A DNA stretch of 11,888 nt, taken from the NCBI GenBank assembly GCA_900320035.1, contig ONQU01000027.1, forward strand, positions 1 to 11,888, written 5' to 3'. Of this stretch, positions 1 to 6,435 are shown piece after piece. The notes beneath the pieces are model-generated. The model was not told where the DNA came from and searched no databases. It was given only the letters and a program-made list of their open reading frames with translations. Position 1 is the stretch's first letter. Each line of letters begins with the position of its first letter. A program made the position numbers and the translations under genes. This stretch comes from an uncultured Rhodospirillaceae bacterium. GTDB taxonomy: Bacteria; Pseudomonadota; Alphaproteobacteria; RF32; CAG-239.

Positions 1-323
1 ATTTTATCATCTATCTTGTCATTACCATCAAAAGCGCGTTTACCGATAATCGGATTCTCGACGACATTAACCTTTAATGTATTTCCCGTGGTATCAAAGT
101 TAATATCACTGAACAATCCGGTTTCATACAAATTTTGAAAAGCTGCATCTAAAGCATCTTGCGAAACATTGCTGTTTTGTTGCAAGTTTAAGTAGGATAG
201 CACCGTGGCTTTTTCAACCCTTTGTAATCCACTGACTTCGATGTCTTTAACGTACAAACCTTGAGCGTTTGCCTGTAAAGCCACGAAGCTTGATAATATA
301 CCAACATATAATAGTTTTTTCAT
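1..323 (-). CDS. bamA: Outer-membrane protein assembly factor BamA, N-terminal part (runs off the window)
   Basis: Only the first 107 codons are present; the gene continues beyond base 1. BamA is the central beta-barrel of the BAM complex, which folds and inserts outer-membrane proteins. Visible residues start with a typical Sec signal peptide: two lysines after Met1, a hydrophobic core at about 4-16, and an Ala-Asn-Ala cleavage motif ending at residue 20. A POTRA-1-like segment follows from about residue 23 (VKDIEVSGLQRVEKATVLSY, then LYETGLFSDINF and VNVVENPII), the standard POTRA pattern of a first strand, a helix with F/Y-x-TGxF, and a second strand. The start is the ATG at 321-323, with a GAGGA-type ribosome site in the 15-bp gap after rseP. 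Being next to rseP is the conserved proteobacterial order. Identity rests on POTRA-1 plus context, since the barrel is not visible. Confidence 0.9.
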   Translation of the reverse strand, partial: MKKLLYVGILSSFVALQANAQGLYVKDIEVSGLQRVEKATVLSYLNLQQNSNVSQDALDAAFQNLYETGLFSDINFDTTGNTLKVNVVENPIIGKRAFDGNDKIDDK

Positions 324-338
324 GTTTTATTCCTCATA

Positions 339-1589
339 TTAGTCAAACCAACGACTGATTAAATGCACAACATCGTTCCATGTTGCTAAGACCATAATGG
401 CCAAAATAATAATAATGCCTAACTTAAAGATAAAATCCTTAACTTTAGTGTTTAAATCACGACCGGTTAACATTTCGATAAAAAATATAATAAAATTTCC
501 ACCATCGAGAACCGGTATTGGCAAAAGGTTTATTAAACCCAAGTTTACCGAAAGTAATGCCATAAAATAGATAAAACTGATAAGTCCGCCTTTTTTGCTG
601 ATGTCACCGGACATCTCGGCAATGCGGATAATACCTCCGACTTCTTTACCGCCGCGTTGACCGGTAACCATTTGTCCAACCGCGCGTAAAGTATTGGCGG
701 TTAAGTCGTATGCTTCCTTAAAGCCGGCTTTAAGTGCGGCACCGGCAGACATATTGGTTTCGGCAAAAGTAACTTCCTGCGCGGAAATAATGCCGAGCAT
801 GCGGCGTTTGATTTTTTCTCCGTTTTCCGGCGCATAGGCGGTTTCACGTAAGACGACATTCAAGGTTAACGGTCGGCGTATTTTTATTTCCGTCGCATCT
901 GCCGGCAATTCACTTAACGAAGAAATTTCTTTACCATCTGCACTCACTAATACATCATTAGCTTGCAATAAATTGATTTCTTGGCCTTTCAAGGTTAGCG
1001 GGCGCTCAATATCCACCGTAATCTCATCTTTATCGGCCAGCATAACTTCATTGCTGATTTGGTTGAAATCATTTGTTTCATTACCATTCACACGTTTGAT
1101 AATATCGCCAATGGTAATACCTGCTTCGGCGGCAGCGCCGTTTTCCACCAATCCGCCAACCACGGAAGGGAAAACCATGCGGCCGAAATTGTAAAACAGG
1201 CCGATGAAAATCAGAATGGCGAACAGATAATTGAATAGAGGTCCTGCCGCCACAATCGCTAATTTTTTCCACGGTTTTTGCAGTTGAAAAGCTCCCGTTT
1301 GTGCTTCTTTTGATAAAGAAGATATATCAGTCGAGGTGGAAGAAGATGCATCACCATCACCTAAAAATTGGCAATAGCCGCCAAGCGGAATGGCTGAAAT
1401 TTTCCACTTAGTGCCGTGTTTATCTTTACGGCTCCATAATTCTTTACCAAAGCCAATAGAAAAATCTGTTACCGTCACACCCAGCCAACGTGCAATTATA
1501 AAATGTCCAAACTCATGCACAAAAACCAAAATTCCCAGAAGCACCAAAAATGGTACGATATAATATATTATGTTCAACAATGTTTCCAT
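339..1589 (-). CDS. rseP: Site-2 intramembrane zinc metalloprotease RseP (M50 family)
   Basis: The 416-aa product is an inner-membrane protease that cuts transmembrane segments of substrates such as anti-sigma factors and remnant signal peptides. The zinc motif HEFGH is at 25-29 inside the first membrane segment, and the third metal ligand lies in LDGG at 361-364 (Asp362). Other membrane segments are at about 109-132, 335-358 and 388-404. The loop at 80-100 is Ser/Thr-rich. Periplasmic PDZ-like sequence spans about 143-250; it seems to hold two PDZ half-copies (160-200 and 210-243), each ending in (E/R)RPLTL. The length is close to that of alphaproteobacterial members. The ATG has a purine-rich AGAGAGGG site upstream in the 18-bp gap after cdsA. 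The dxr gene often found between cdsA and rseP is absent. Confidence 0.96.
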   Translation of the reverse strand: METLLNIIYYIVPFLVLLGILVFVHEFGHFIIARWLGVTVTDFSIGFGKELWSRKDKHGTKWKISAIPLGGYCQFLGDGDASSSTSTDISSLSKEAQTGAFQLQKPWKKLAIVAAGPLFNYLFAILIFIGLFYNFGRMVFPSVVGGLVENGAAAEAGITIGDIIKRVNGNETNDFNQISNEVMLADKDEITVDIERPLTLKGQEINLLQANDVLVSADGKEISSLSELPADATEIKIRRPLTLNVVLRETAYAPENGEKIKRRMLGIISAQEVTFAETNMSAGAALKAGFKEAYDLTANTLRAVGQMVTGQRGGKEVGGIIRIAEMSGDISKKGGLISFIYFMALLSVNLGLINLLPIPVLDGGNFIIFFIEMLTGRDLNTKVKDFIFKLGIIIILAIMVLATWNDVVHLISRWFD

Positions 1590-1607
1590 TTTATGTATAA
1601 CCCTCTC

Positions 1608-2510
1608 TTATAATAAATACATGAAGAACATATATACAAATGGGGCGGCAAAAATCAATCCGTCCACTCGGTCAAAAACACCGCCGTGTCCCGGAATTAA
1701 TTTTGATGAATCTTTAACCCCAACGTGCCGCTTGATAGCTGATTCGATTAAATCGCCGATTTGTGCCAAGACGGCAATTATTGCTGCACAAATGGCATAA
1801 AACAACTGACTGTTGACGGTCCATTCATGATGGAAATCTAACGGCTTATAAGAAAAAGAAATGTAGCGGAATTTGCTGAAATCGTAGAAAGGCATATCCA
1901 TCATTTCAACGCAGATATACATAAATATAATGCTTACCGAAACAGCCAGCAAAACACCGCCGATTAAACCAGACCAAGTCTTATTCGGGCTGATTGTCGG
2001 CGCCAATTTCGGACCGCGCAAATTACACCCGACAACCAAGCCGCCGATGTCCATGCTCCAGACAGTTAGGAAAAACCACATCACCATCATAAAGCTATAA
2101 TTGTAACGTGGGTCAAAACTACCCTCACTCGGATCAAATAATAAGTACATCCATACCAATGAGCTGATACCAATTGAAATATACGATACACCAAGAGTCA
2201 ATAATTTACGATATTTTTCATCATAAGCGATGAACCATACAAAGAAGGAAACAATGGTTATCATCGGCATCGCTAAATCAGAATTCCAAATAGAAACCGC
2301 TAAACTGATCATATAGGCCGTTACATAATATGACGCTGTTTCAGGCTTCGAGAGCATCGATGCCCATTCCCACGCCAACAAACCGCCAACAACAACCGCC
2401 AGAGTCTCAATAAACGGGCTACCCAAATATAAAGCCTCCAGAGCAATCGGAATCATCACAATTGCCGCCAATATGCGTTTGGTAATTGCGCCAAATTTAC
2501 GACTTACCAT
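1608..2510 (-). CDS. cdsA: Phosphatidate cytidylyltransferase (CDP-diacylglycerol synthase)
   Basis: CdsA makes CDP-diacylglycerol from phosphatidic acid and CTP in the inner membrane, the branch point for all phospholipids. With the ATG at 2508-2510 the protein has 300 residues and many hydrophobic segments (about 12-50, 62-97, 103-125, 139-162, 181-203, 236-252 and 285-300). The family signature is complete at 257-283: S-x-x-KR, KD at 266-267, PGHGG at 273-277, FDR and Asp283. A conserved SPNKTWSG lies at 174-181 and Asp154 sits in the SMDIGG motif. A polar, aromatic-rich loop is seen at about 204-233. An in-frame TTG at 2540 would add 10 residues, but it lacks a good ribosome site, while the chosen ATG has GGGAG seven bases upstream. 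The gene overlaps the end of uppS by 14 bp, suggesting translational coupling. Confidence 0.95.
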   Translation of the reverse strand: MVSRKFGAITKRILAAIVMIPIALEALYLGSPFIETLAVVVGGLLAWEWASMLSKPETASYYVTAYMISLAVSIWNSDLAMPMITIVSFFVWFIAYDEKYRKLLTLGVSYISIGISSLVWMYLLFDPSEGSFDPRYNYSFMMVMWFFLTVWSMDIGGLVVGCNLRGPKLAPTISPNKTWSGLIGGVLLAVSVSIIFMYICVEMMDMPFYDFSKFRYISFSYKPLDFHHEWTVNSQLFYAICAAIIAVLAQIGDLIESAIKRHVGVKDSSKLIPGHGGVFDRVDGLIFAAPFVYMFFMYLL

Positions 2511-3198
2511 ATCTTCTCTCCCTTGTTTGATAATTTTCAATTATGTTAATCAATTCTTCTTTTGTAAAATCCGGCCACAGTGTCGGTGAAAAATAAAGTT
2601 CGGTATAAGCCAGTTGCCACGGCAAGTAATTGCTGATACGCATTTCGCCGCTGGTCCGAATCAGTAAATCCGGATCAGGTATATCCGCGGTATATAGTGC
2701 GTTGGCAAATGTTTTTTCATCAATATCCTGCGGATTTAGTTGACCTTGTTGCACTTTCTTAGCTAAATTTCGGGCTGCCGCAGTAATTTCCTGCCGCCCG
2801 CCGTAACTGAGCGCCACGCATAAGGTTACATCGCTGTTGGCTGCTGTTTGTTCTTCTATTTCAGCCATCTTTGTCACAATATCATCGGCCAACATATCAC
2901 GCTCGCCAATAAAAATAATGCGCGCATTATTTTCTTGCAGTTCTTTGAAACCGCGGGTCAGATATTGACGCAATAAATCCATTAACCCCGCCACTTCACT
3001 CGGTTCACGTTGCCAATTTTCGGTTGAAAAAGCATAGACGGTTATATATTTAACGCCCAGTTCTTTTGCTGCTTTAGCAATTTCTACCAGCGTTTCCGCG
3101 CCTTTTTTATGACCGGCGGTAATCGGCAAACCGTGCTTTTTAGCCCAACGCCGGTTGCCGTCCATAATAAATGCAATGTGTTTTAATACTGCCGTCAC
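2497..3198 (-). CDS. uppS: Undecaprenyl diphosphate synthase (cis-prenyltransferase)
   Basis: UppS condenses isopentenyl diphosphate onto farnesyl diphosphate in cis to make the C55 carrier lipid used for peptidoglycan and polysaccharide export. It is cytosolic and peripheral. The 233-aa length is at the short end of the normal range. Near the N terminus is the hallmark MDGNRRWAK with catalytic Asp13; FSTENW is at 57-62; the C-terminal signature RTSGEMRISNY at 181-191 and PWQLAYTELYF at 193-203 is intact. The start is GTG (3196-3198), with AAGGAA upstream overlapping the frr stop codon; the gap to frr is 13 bp. The 3' end overlaps cdsA. The supply of its precursors would need the MEP pathway or an alternative, and dxr is missing from this cluster. 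Confidence 0.97.
   Translation of the reverse strand: MTAVLKHIAFIMDGNRRWAKKHGLPITAGHKKGAETLVEIAKAAKELGVKYITVYAFSTENWQREPSEVAGLMDLLRQYLTRGFKELQENNARIIFIGERDMLADDIVTKMAEIEEQTAANSDVTLCVALSYGGRQEITAAARNLAKKVQQGQLNPQDIDEKTFANALYTADIPDPDLLIRTSGEMRISNYLPWQLAYTELYFSPTLWPDFTKEELINIIENYQTRERRYGKS
2516..2524 (-). promoter_or_regulatory. Ribosome binding site that decides the cdsA start
   Basis: On the minus strand this reads AAGGGAGAG, seven bases from GGGAG to the ATG at 2510. It lies inside the last codons of uppS. It is much stronger than anything ahead of the in-frame TTG at 2540, so the shorter 300-aa CdsA is preferred. Confidence 0.7.
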
Positions 3199-3211
3199 TT
3201 TAATTTATTCC

Positions 3212-3772
3212 TTATACCTGCATAATATCTTTTTCTGTAGCGGCATATAAATCATCGGCTTTTTTGATTGCCTCGTCGGTCCACTTTTGAATGTCATTAT
3301 TATAACGCTTTTCTTCATCCTCGGAAATTAGAGCATCTTTTTTCATTTTTTTAACCTCGTCCATCGCATCGCGACGAATATTACGAATGGCGATTTTGCC
3401 TTGTTCGGCATATTTACCGGCAATTTTAACCAGCTCTTTGCGTCGTTCTTCACTGAGTGGTGGAATTGGAATACGAATGGTTTGACCGTCATTCATCGGA
3501 TTTAAGCCCAAATCGCTTTCCCGCAAGGCTTTTTCAACCCCTTTTAACAAATTCTTATCCCAAACGCTGACTGATAAGGTACGCGCATCCGGCACTCCAA
3601 TCGTGCCGATTTGATTGAGCGGTGACATTGTACCGTAAGCATCAACCATTATACCATCCAATAAACTGGCATGGGCGCGACCGGCGCGCAAGCCGCTCAA
3701 ATCATTTTTTATGGTATCTAAAGTTTTTTCCATACGTTCGTTGGTATCTGTTTTAAGTTGATTGTAATCCAT
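3212..3772 (-). CDS. frr: Ribosome recycling factor
   Basis: RRF works with EF-G to split the post-termination ribosome from the mRNA. The 186-aa product matches the usual length of about 185. Family signatures are clear: LRAGRA at 28-33 in the first helix, the beta domain with PLNQIGTI and the LGLNP region, TIRIPIPPLSEERRKEL at about 99-115, and the C-terminal helical IRNIRRDAMDEVKKMKKD. The ATG at 3770-3772 has an AGAGGA site about five bases upstream. It follows pyrH by 12 bp and precedes uppS by 13 bp, so it is almost certainly co-transcribed; pyrH-frr-uppS-cdsA is the classic order. Confidence 0.97.
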   Translation of the reverse strand: MDYNQLKTDTNERMEKTLDTIKNDLSGLRAGRAHASLLDGIMVDAYGTMSPLNQIGTIGVPDARTLSVSVWDKNLLKGVEKALRESDLGLNPMNDGQTIRIPIPPLSEERRKELVKIAGKYAEQGKIAIRNIRRDAMDEVKKMKKDALISEDEEKRYNNDIQKWTDEAIKKADDLYAATEKDIMQV

Positions 3773-3784
3773 GTTTTCCTCTTT

Positions 3785-4495
3785 TCATTCAATAATTGTG
3801 TTTTTAATTTCACCGCATACGGCTTTTACCAGTGCATCAGGCTCTTTTAGCGCAAAAATCATAATCGGCAGCTTATTATCTGCCGCCATTGAAATTGCCG
3901 CCATATCCATCACATTTAAATGCTTAGCTAAAACATCAGCATAGGTGATATGTTCATAACGTTCAGCCGTCGGATTGGTGCGCGGATCGGCGGAATATAC
4001 GCCATCAACTTGTGTTGCTTTCATTAGCACATCGCAGTGCATTTCTATGGCGCGCAGTGCTGCACCGGTATCGGTGGTAAAATAAGGACTACCGGTACCG
4101 CCGGCAAAAATAGTCACTGAACCTTGTTCTAAATTATGTAAGGCTTTTTCAAAGTGATAGGTTTCACAGGCCTGAGGTACGGCAAAGCCGGAATATATTT
4201 CGGCGCTGACGCCGGATTTTAACAGAGCGGCTTTCAGAGCCAAGGCATTCATAACGGTTGCCAACATTCCTACTTGGTCGGCAACACTGCGATCCATATC
4301 AGCGGTAGCATTCTTAGCCCCGCGGAAAAAATTACCGCCGCCGACCACTAAGCAAACCTCAACACCCAGAGCCACCACACGAGCAATTTGTGTAACCAAT
4401 GATCTGACAACATCGGTATCAATACCCGTTTTGCTTTCACCGGCAAGCCCTTCGCCGGAAAGTTTCAGCAAAATTCTTTTGAATTTAGGTGTCAT
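3785..4495 (-). CDS. pyrH: Uridylate kinase (UMP kinase)
   Basis: PyrH phosphorylates UMP to UDP with ATP and is a hexamer of the amino-acid-kinase fold, controlled by GTP and UTP in proteobacteria. The 236 residues carry KLSGE at 11-15 (phosphate binding), VGGGNFFRG at 51-59, the UMP-binding GGTGSPYFTTDTGA at 132-145, and VDGVYSADP at 163-171. The ATG at 4493-4495 is preceded by AAGGGA at suitable spacing. It is the first gene of the minus-strand operon. The rpsB and tsf genes that usually precede it are absent: a 171-bp divergent intergenic region and plsY lie there instead. Confidence 0.97.
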   Translation of the reverse strand: MTPKFKRILLKLSGEGLAGESKTGIDTDVVRSLVTQIARVVALGVEVCLVVGGGNFFRGAKNATADMDRSVADQVGMLATVMNALALKAALLKSGVSAEIYSGFAVPQACETYHFEKALHNLEQGSVTIFAGGTGSPYFTTDTGAALRAIEMHCDVLMKATQVDGVYSADPRTNPTAERYEHITYADVLAKHLNVMDMAAISMAADNKLPIMIFALKEPDALVKAVCGEIKNTIIE

Positions 4496-4528
4496 TATTT
4501 TCCCTTTTTTCCTAAAAAATCTATCTGT

Positions 4529-4556
4529 ATGTTAGTCATTTTATTTGCTTTGTCAT
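4529..4556 (-). promoter_or_regulatory. Possible sigma-70 type promoter for the pyrH operon
   Basis: On the minus strand, ATGACA (4556-4551) and TAACAT (4534-4529) are separated by 16 bp, giving a leader of roughly 25-30 bases to the pyrH ATG. The -10 match is only 4 of 6. Some promoter is needed here because pyrH is the first gene after a divergent neighbour; the exact boxes are uncertain. Confidence 0.35.
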
Positions 4557-4607
4557 TAACATTTTTCACGTTTTCAGCAGAATAATTTTTAAAGTGTTAA
4601 ATTTAGG

Positions 4608-4646
4608 TTGAAATTTTTTGCAAATTTGCCTACAAATATAGATAAT
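4608..4646 (+). promoter_or_regulatory. Probable promoter of plsY-dprA-topA (two overlapping box choices)
   Basis: Two readings fit. TTGAAA (4608-4613) and TACAAA (4631-4636) are 17 bp apart, giving a leader of about 24 bases. TTGCAA (4618-4623) and GATAAT (4641-4646) are also 17 bp apart, but that would start transcription at the ribosome site AGGAGG (4653-4658). The first gives the more comfortable leader. The palindrome GCAAATTTGC (4620-4629) lies in the spacer of both. Confidence 0.45.
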
Positions 4647-4666
4647 TTAGTTAGGAGGATGCAAAA

Positions 4667-5305
4667 ATGACGATTTTATTAATTTGTGCTTTAGGCGGTT
4701 ATTTGGCCGGTTCAATTCCGTTCGGGTTGGTTTTATGCTATCTTTTCGGCTACGGTGATATTCGTAAAATCGGTTCCGGTAATATCGGTGCGACCAATGT
4801 TTTGCGTACCGGCAACAAATGGCTTGCGTTATTAACCGTTATTTTAGACGCTTTGAAAGCCGGTTTGGCAGCCTATGTTGCTTATAAAGTTGTGCCGACA
4901 ACGCCGATTATATCATTTCTCGGAATTCCTGCACCGCTCAATGTGGTGGCTTCACTGGTTGCCGGTACTTGCGGTGTTTTGGGACATAATTTTCCGATTT
5001 GGCTTAAATTTAAGGGCGGTAAAGGCGTGGCTTCGGCGTTTGGCTTCATTTTGCTAACGCAACCGTTGGTGGCAATGGTTGCTTTCGGTATTTGGCTTTT
5101 AATGGCTTTCACTTTCCGCTATTCTTCACTTTCAGCCTTAACGGCGGCCGCCGCAATGCCGGTTATCGCTTATTTTATGTGTCCGCCGATATACGCCATT
5201 TTTTACAGCGCTTTAGCGTTGCTGGTTATTGTGCGGCACCATGCCAATATTGCGCGTTTGCTTAAAGGACAAGAAAGCAAAATAAGCTTTAAGAAAAAGG
5301 CTTAA
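4667..5305 (+). CDS. plsY: Acyl-phosphate:glycerol-3-phosphate acyltransferase PlsY
   Basis: PlsY moves the acyl group from acyl-phosphate to glycerol-3-phosphate, giving lysophosphatidic acid in the inner membrane, two steps before CdsA. The 212 residues fit the family. The three conserved cytosolic motifs are present: SIPFG at 16-20 with GSGNIGATNVLR at 36-47, GHNFPIWLKFKGGKG at 106-120, and RHHANIARL at 190-198. Hydrophobic segments lie at about 3-27, 52-75, 91-108, 122-150 and 154-188. The C terminus is lysine-rich. The ATG at 4667 has a perfect AGGAGG eight bases upstream. It is the first gene of a plus-strand operon, 6 bp from dprA, the order seen in many alphaproteobacteria, and is divergent from pyrH. 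Confidence 0.96.
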   Translation: MTILLICALGGYLAGSIPFGLVLCYLFGYGDIRKIGSGNIGATNVLRTGNKWLALLTVILDALKAGLAAYVAYKVVPTTPIISFLGIPAPLNVVASLVAGTCGVLGHNFPIWLKFKGGKGVASAFGFILLTQPLVAMVAFGIWLLMAFTFRYSSLSALTAAAAMPVIAYFMCPPIYAIFYSALALLVIVRHHANIARLLKGQESKISFKKKA

Positions 5306-5311
5306 ATTGTC

Positions 5312-6424
5312 ATGTCCGAGTTGATAGAGATATTGCAAATTATCAATACCGACGGCATCGGACCGGTGACATTTTATAATGCGCTCAATAAAGGCGGCAG
5401 TGTGGCGGCGGCTATGGAAATTGTTGCCGCTAAAAAAGCACTTTGCAATCGCTCTAAAGCCGAAGATATGGTTGCACAGGCGCAAAAAATAGGCGCCACC
5501 ATTATATCGTTTCAAGACGCTCTTTATCCGGAAGCCATAAGGCAACTGAATGACGCGCCGCCGGTATTGTATGCTCTCGGTAATATTGATTTGCTGAAAC
5601 ATCCGGTGGCGGTGGCCATTGTCGGTGCACGCAATGCTTCTATTGCCGGTCGCAAAATGGCCTCGCGCATCGCTTATGATTTAACCGAACGTGACGTTTT
5701 GGTTGTTTCCGGTATGGCGCGCGGTATTGACAGTGCGGCGCACAAAGGGGCATTATACGCCAAAAATCGCCACGGTCCGACGATTGCCGTTTTAGGCACC
5801 GGACTTGATGAAATTTATCCACCGGAAAATGCCGACATATATCATCAAATTGCCACACAAGGTTTGTTGCTTTCGGAATTTCCGCTCGGCACGGCGGCGC
5901 AAATGTCTAATTTTCCGCGCCGTAACCGTCTGATTGCCGCTTTAAGTGCCGGCACTTTGGTGGTTGAAGCCTCAATGCATTCGGGATCGTTGATTACCGC
6001 TAAGCAAGCGGCCGAACAAGGCAAAGAAGTTTTTGCTGTGCCCGGTTCGCCAATTGAGAGTCGAGCTGCCGGTCCGAATTATTTGATTAAACAGGGCGCC
6101 TTGTTAACAGAAAACGCTGATGATATACTTAATGTATTAAGTATAACGCAAAACCGGCAAATAAAAAATTATCAACTGGAGCTGATAGGTCTTGACAAAC
6201 CGCAAAATAAGGCAAATATTGCAGAGCAGAAAAATACCGCCATGCCGGCGGTAACGTCGCCGACACCATTGTTGGAGCTCATCAGCTACGAAGGCGTGGA
6301 TATTGATGAGTTGTTGCGTAACAGCGGCTTAGCACAGGCTGATTTCTTTATGCAAATTTTGGATTTGGAATTCAGTGGTAAAATTGAGCGGCAGGCCGGT
6401 AACAAGGTGGCGCGGATAAAATAG
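5312..6424 (+). CDS. dprA: DNA processing protein DprA (Smf)
   Basis: DprA binds incoming single-stranded DNA in natural transformation and loads RecA; it is also widespread in species not known to be competent. The 370-aa product has a small helical N-terminal domain (1-60), a Rossmann-like core at about 95-275 with VAIVGARNAS (101-110), VVSGMARGIDSAAHKGAL (131-148), VLGTGLDEIYPPEN (160-173), FPRRNRLIAALS (201-212), the S-G-S-L-I-T-A segment at 224-230 and VFAVPGS (240-246), then a linker rich in Asn and Gln, and a C-terminal winged-helix domain at about 318-370. The ATG lies 6 bp after the plsY stop with only a weak AAGG site inside the plsY end, so it probably relies on coupling. No other competence gene is in view. 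Confidence 0.95.
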   Translation: MSELIEILQIINTDGIGPVTFYNALNKGGSVAAAMEIVAAKKALCNRSKAEDMVAQAQKIGATIISFQDALYPEAIRQLNDAPPVLYALGNIDLLKHPVAVAIVGARNASIAGRKMASRIAYDLTERDVLVVSGMARGIDSAAHKGALYAKNRHGPTIAVLGTGLDEIYPPENADIYHQIATQGLLLSEFPLGTAAQMSNFPRRNRLIAALSAGTLVVEASMHSGSLITAKQAAEQGKEVFAVPGSPIESRAAGPNYLIKQGALLTENADDILNVLSITQNRQIKNYQLELIGLDKPQNKANIAEQKNTAMPAVTSPTPLLELISYEGVDIDELLRNSGLAQADFFMQILDLEFSGKIERQAGNKVARIK

Positions 6425-6435
6425 GGAAGAAAAAA

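Noticed and set aside
1570..1800. 76-aa plus-strand open frame over the cdsA-rseP junction
   Set aside because: Antisense to the CdsA signature region, with no start signals of its own.
2511..2540. Longer CdsA starting at TTG 2540
   Set aside because: It uses a rare start with no good ribosome site and would overlap uppS by 44 bp, while the ATG at 2510 has a strong site.
5213..5602. 129-aa minus-strand open frame across the plsY-dprA junction
   Set aside because: It lies opposite two well-supported genes, has no recognisable domain and no ribosome site; it is a shadow frame.
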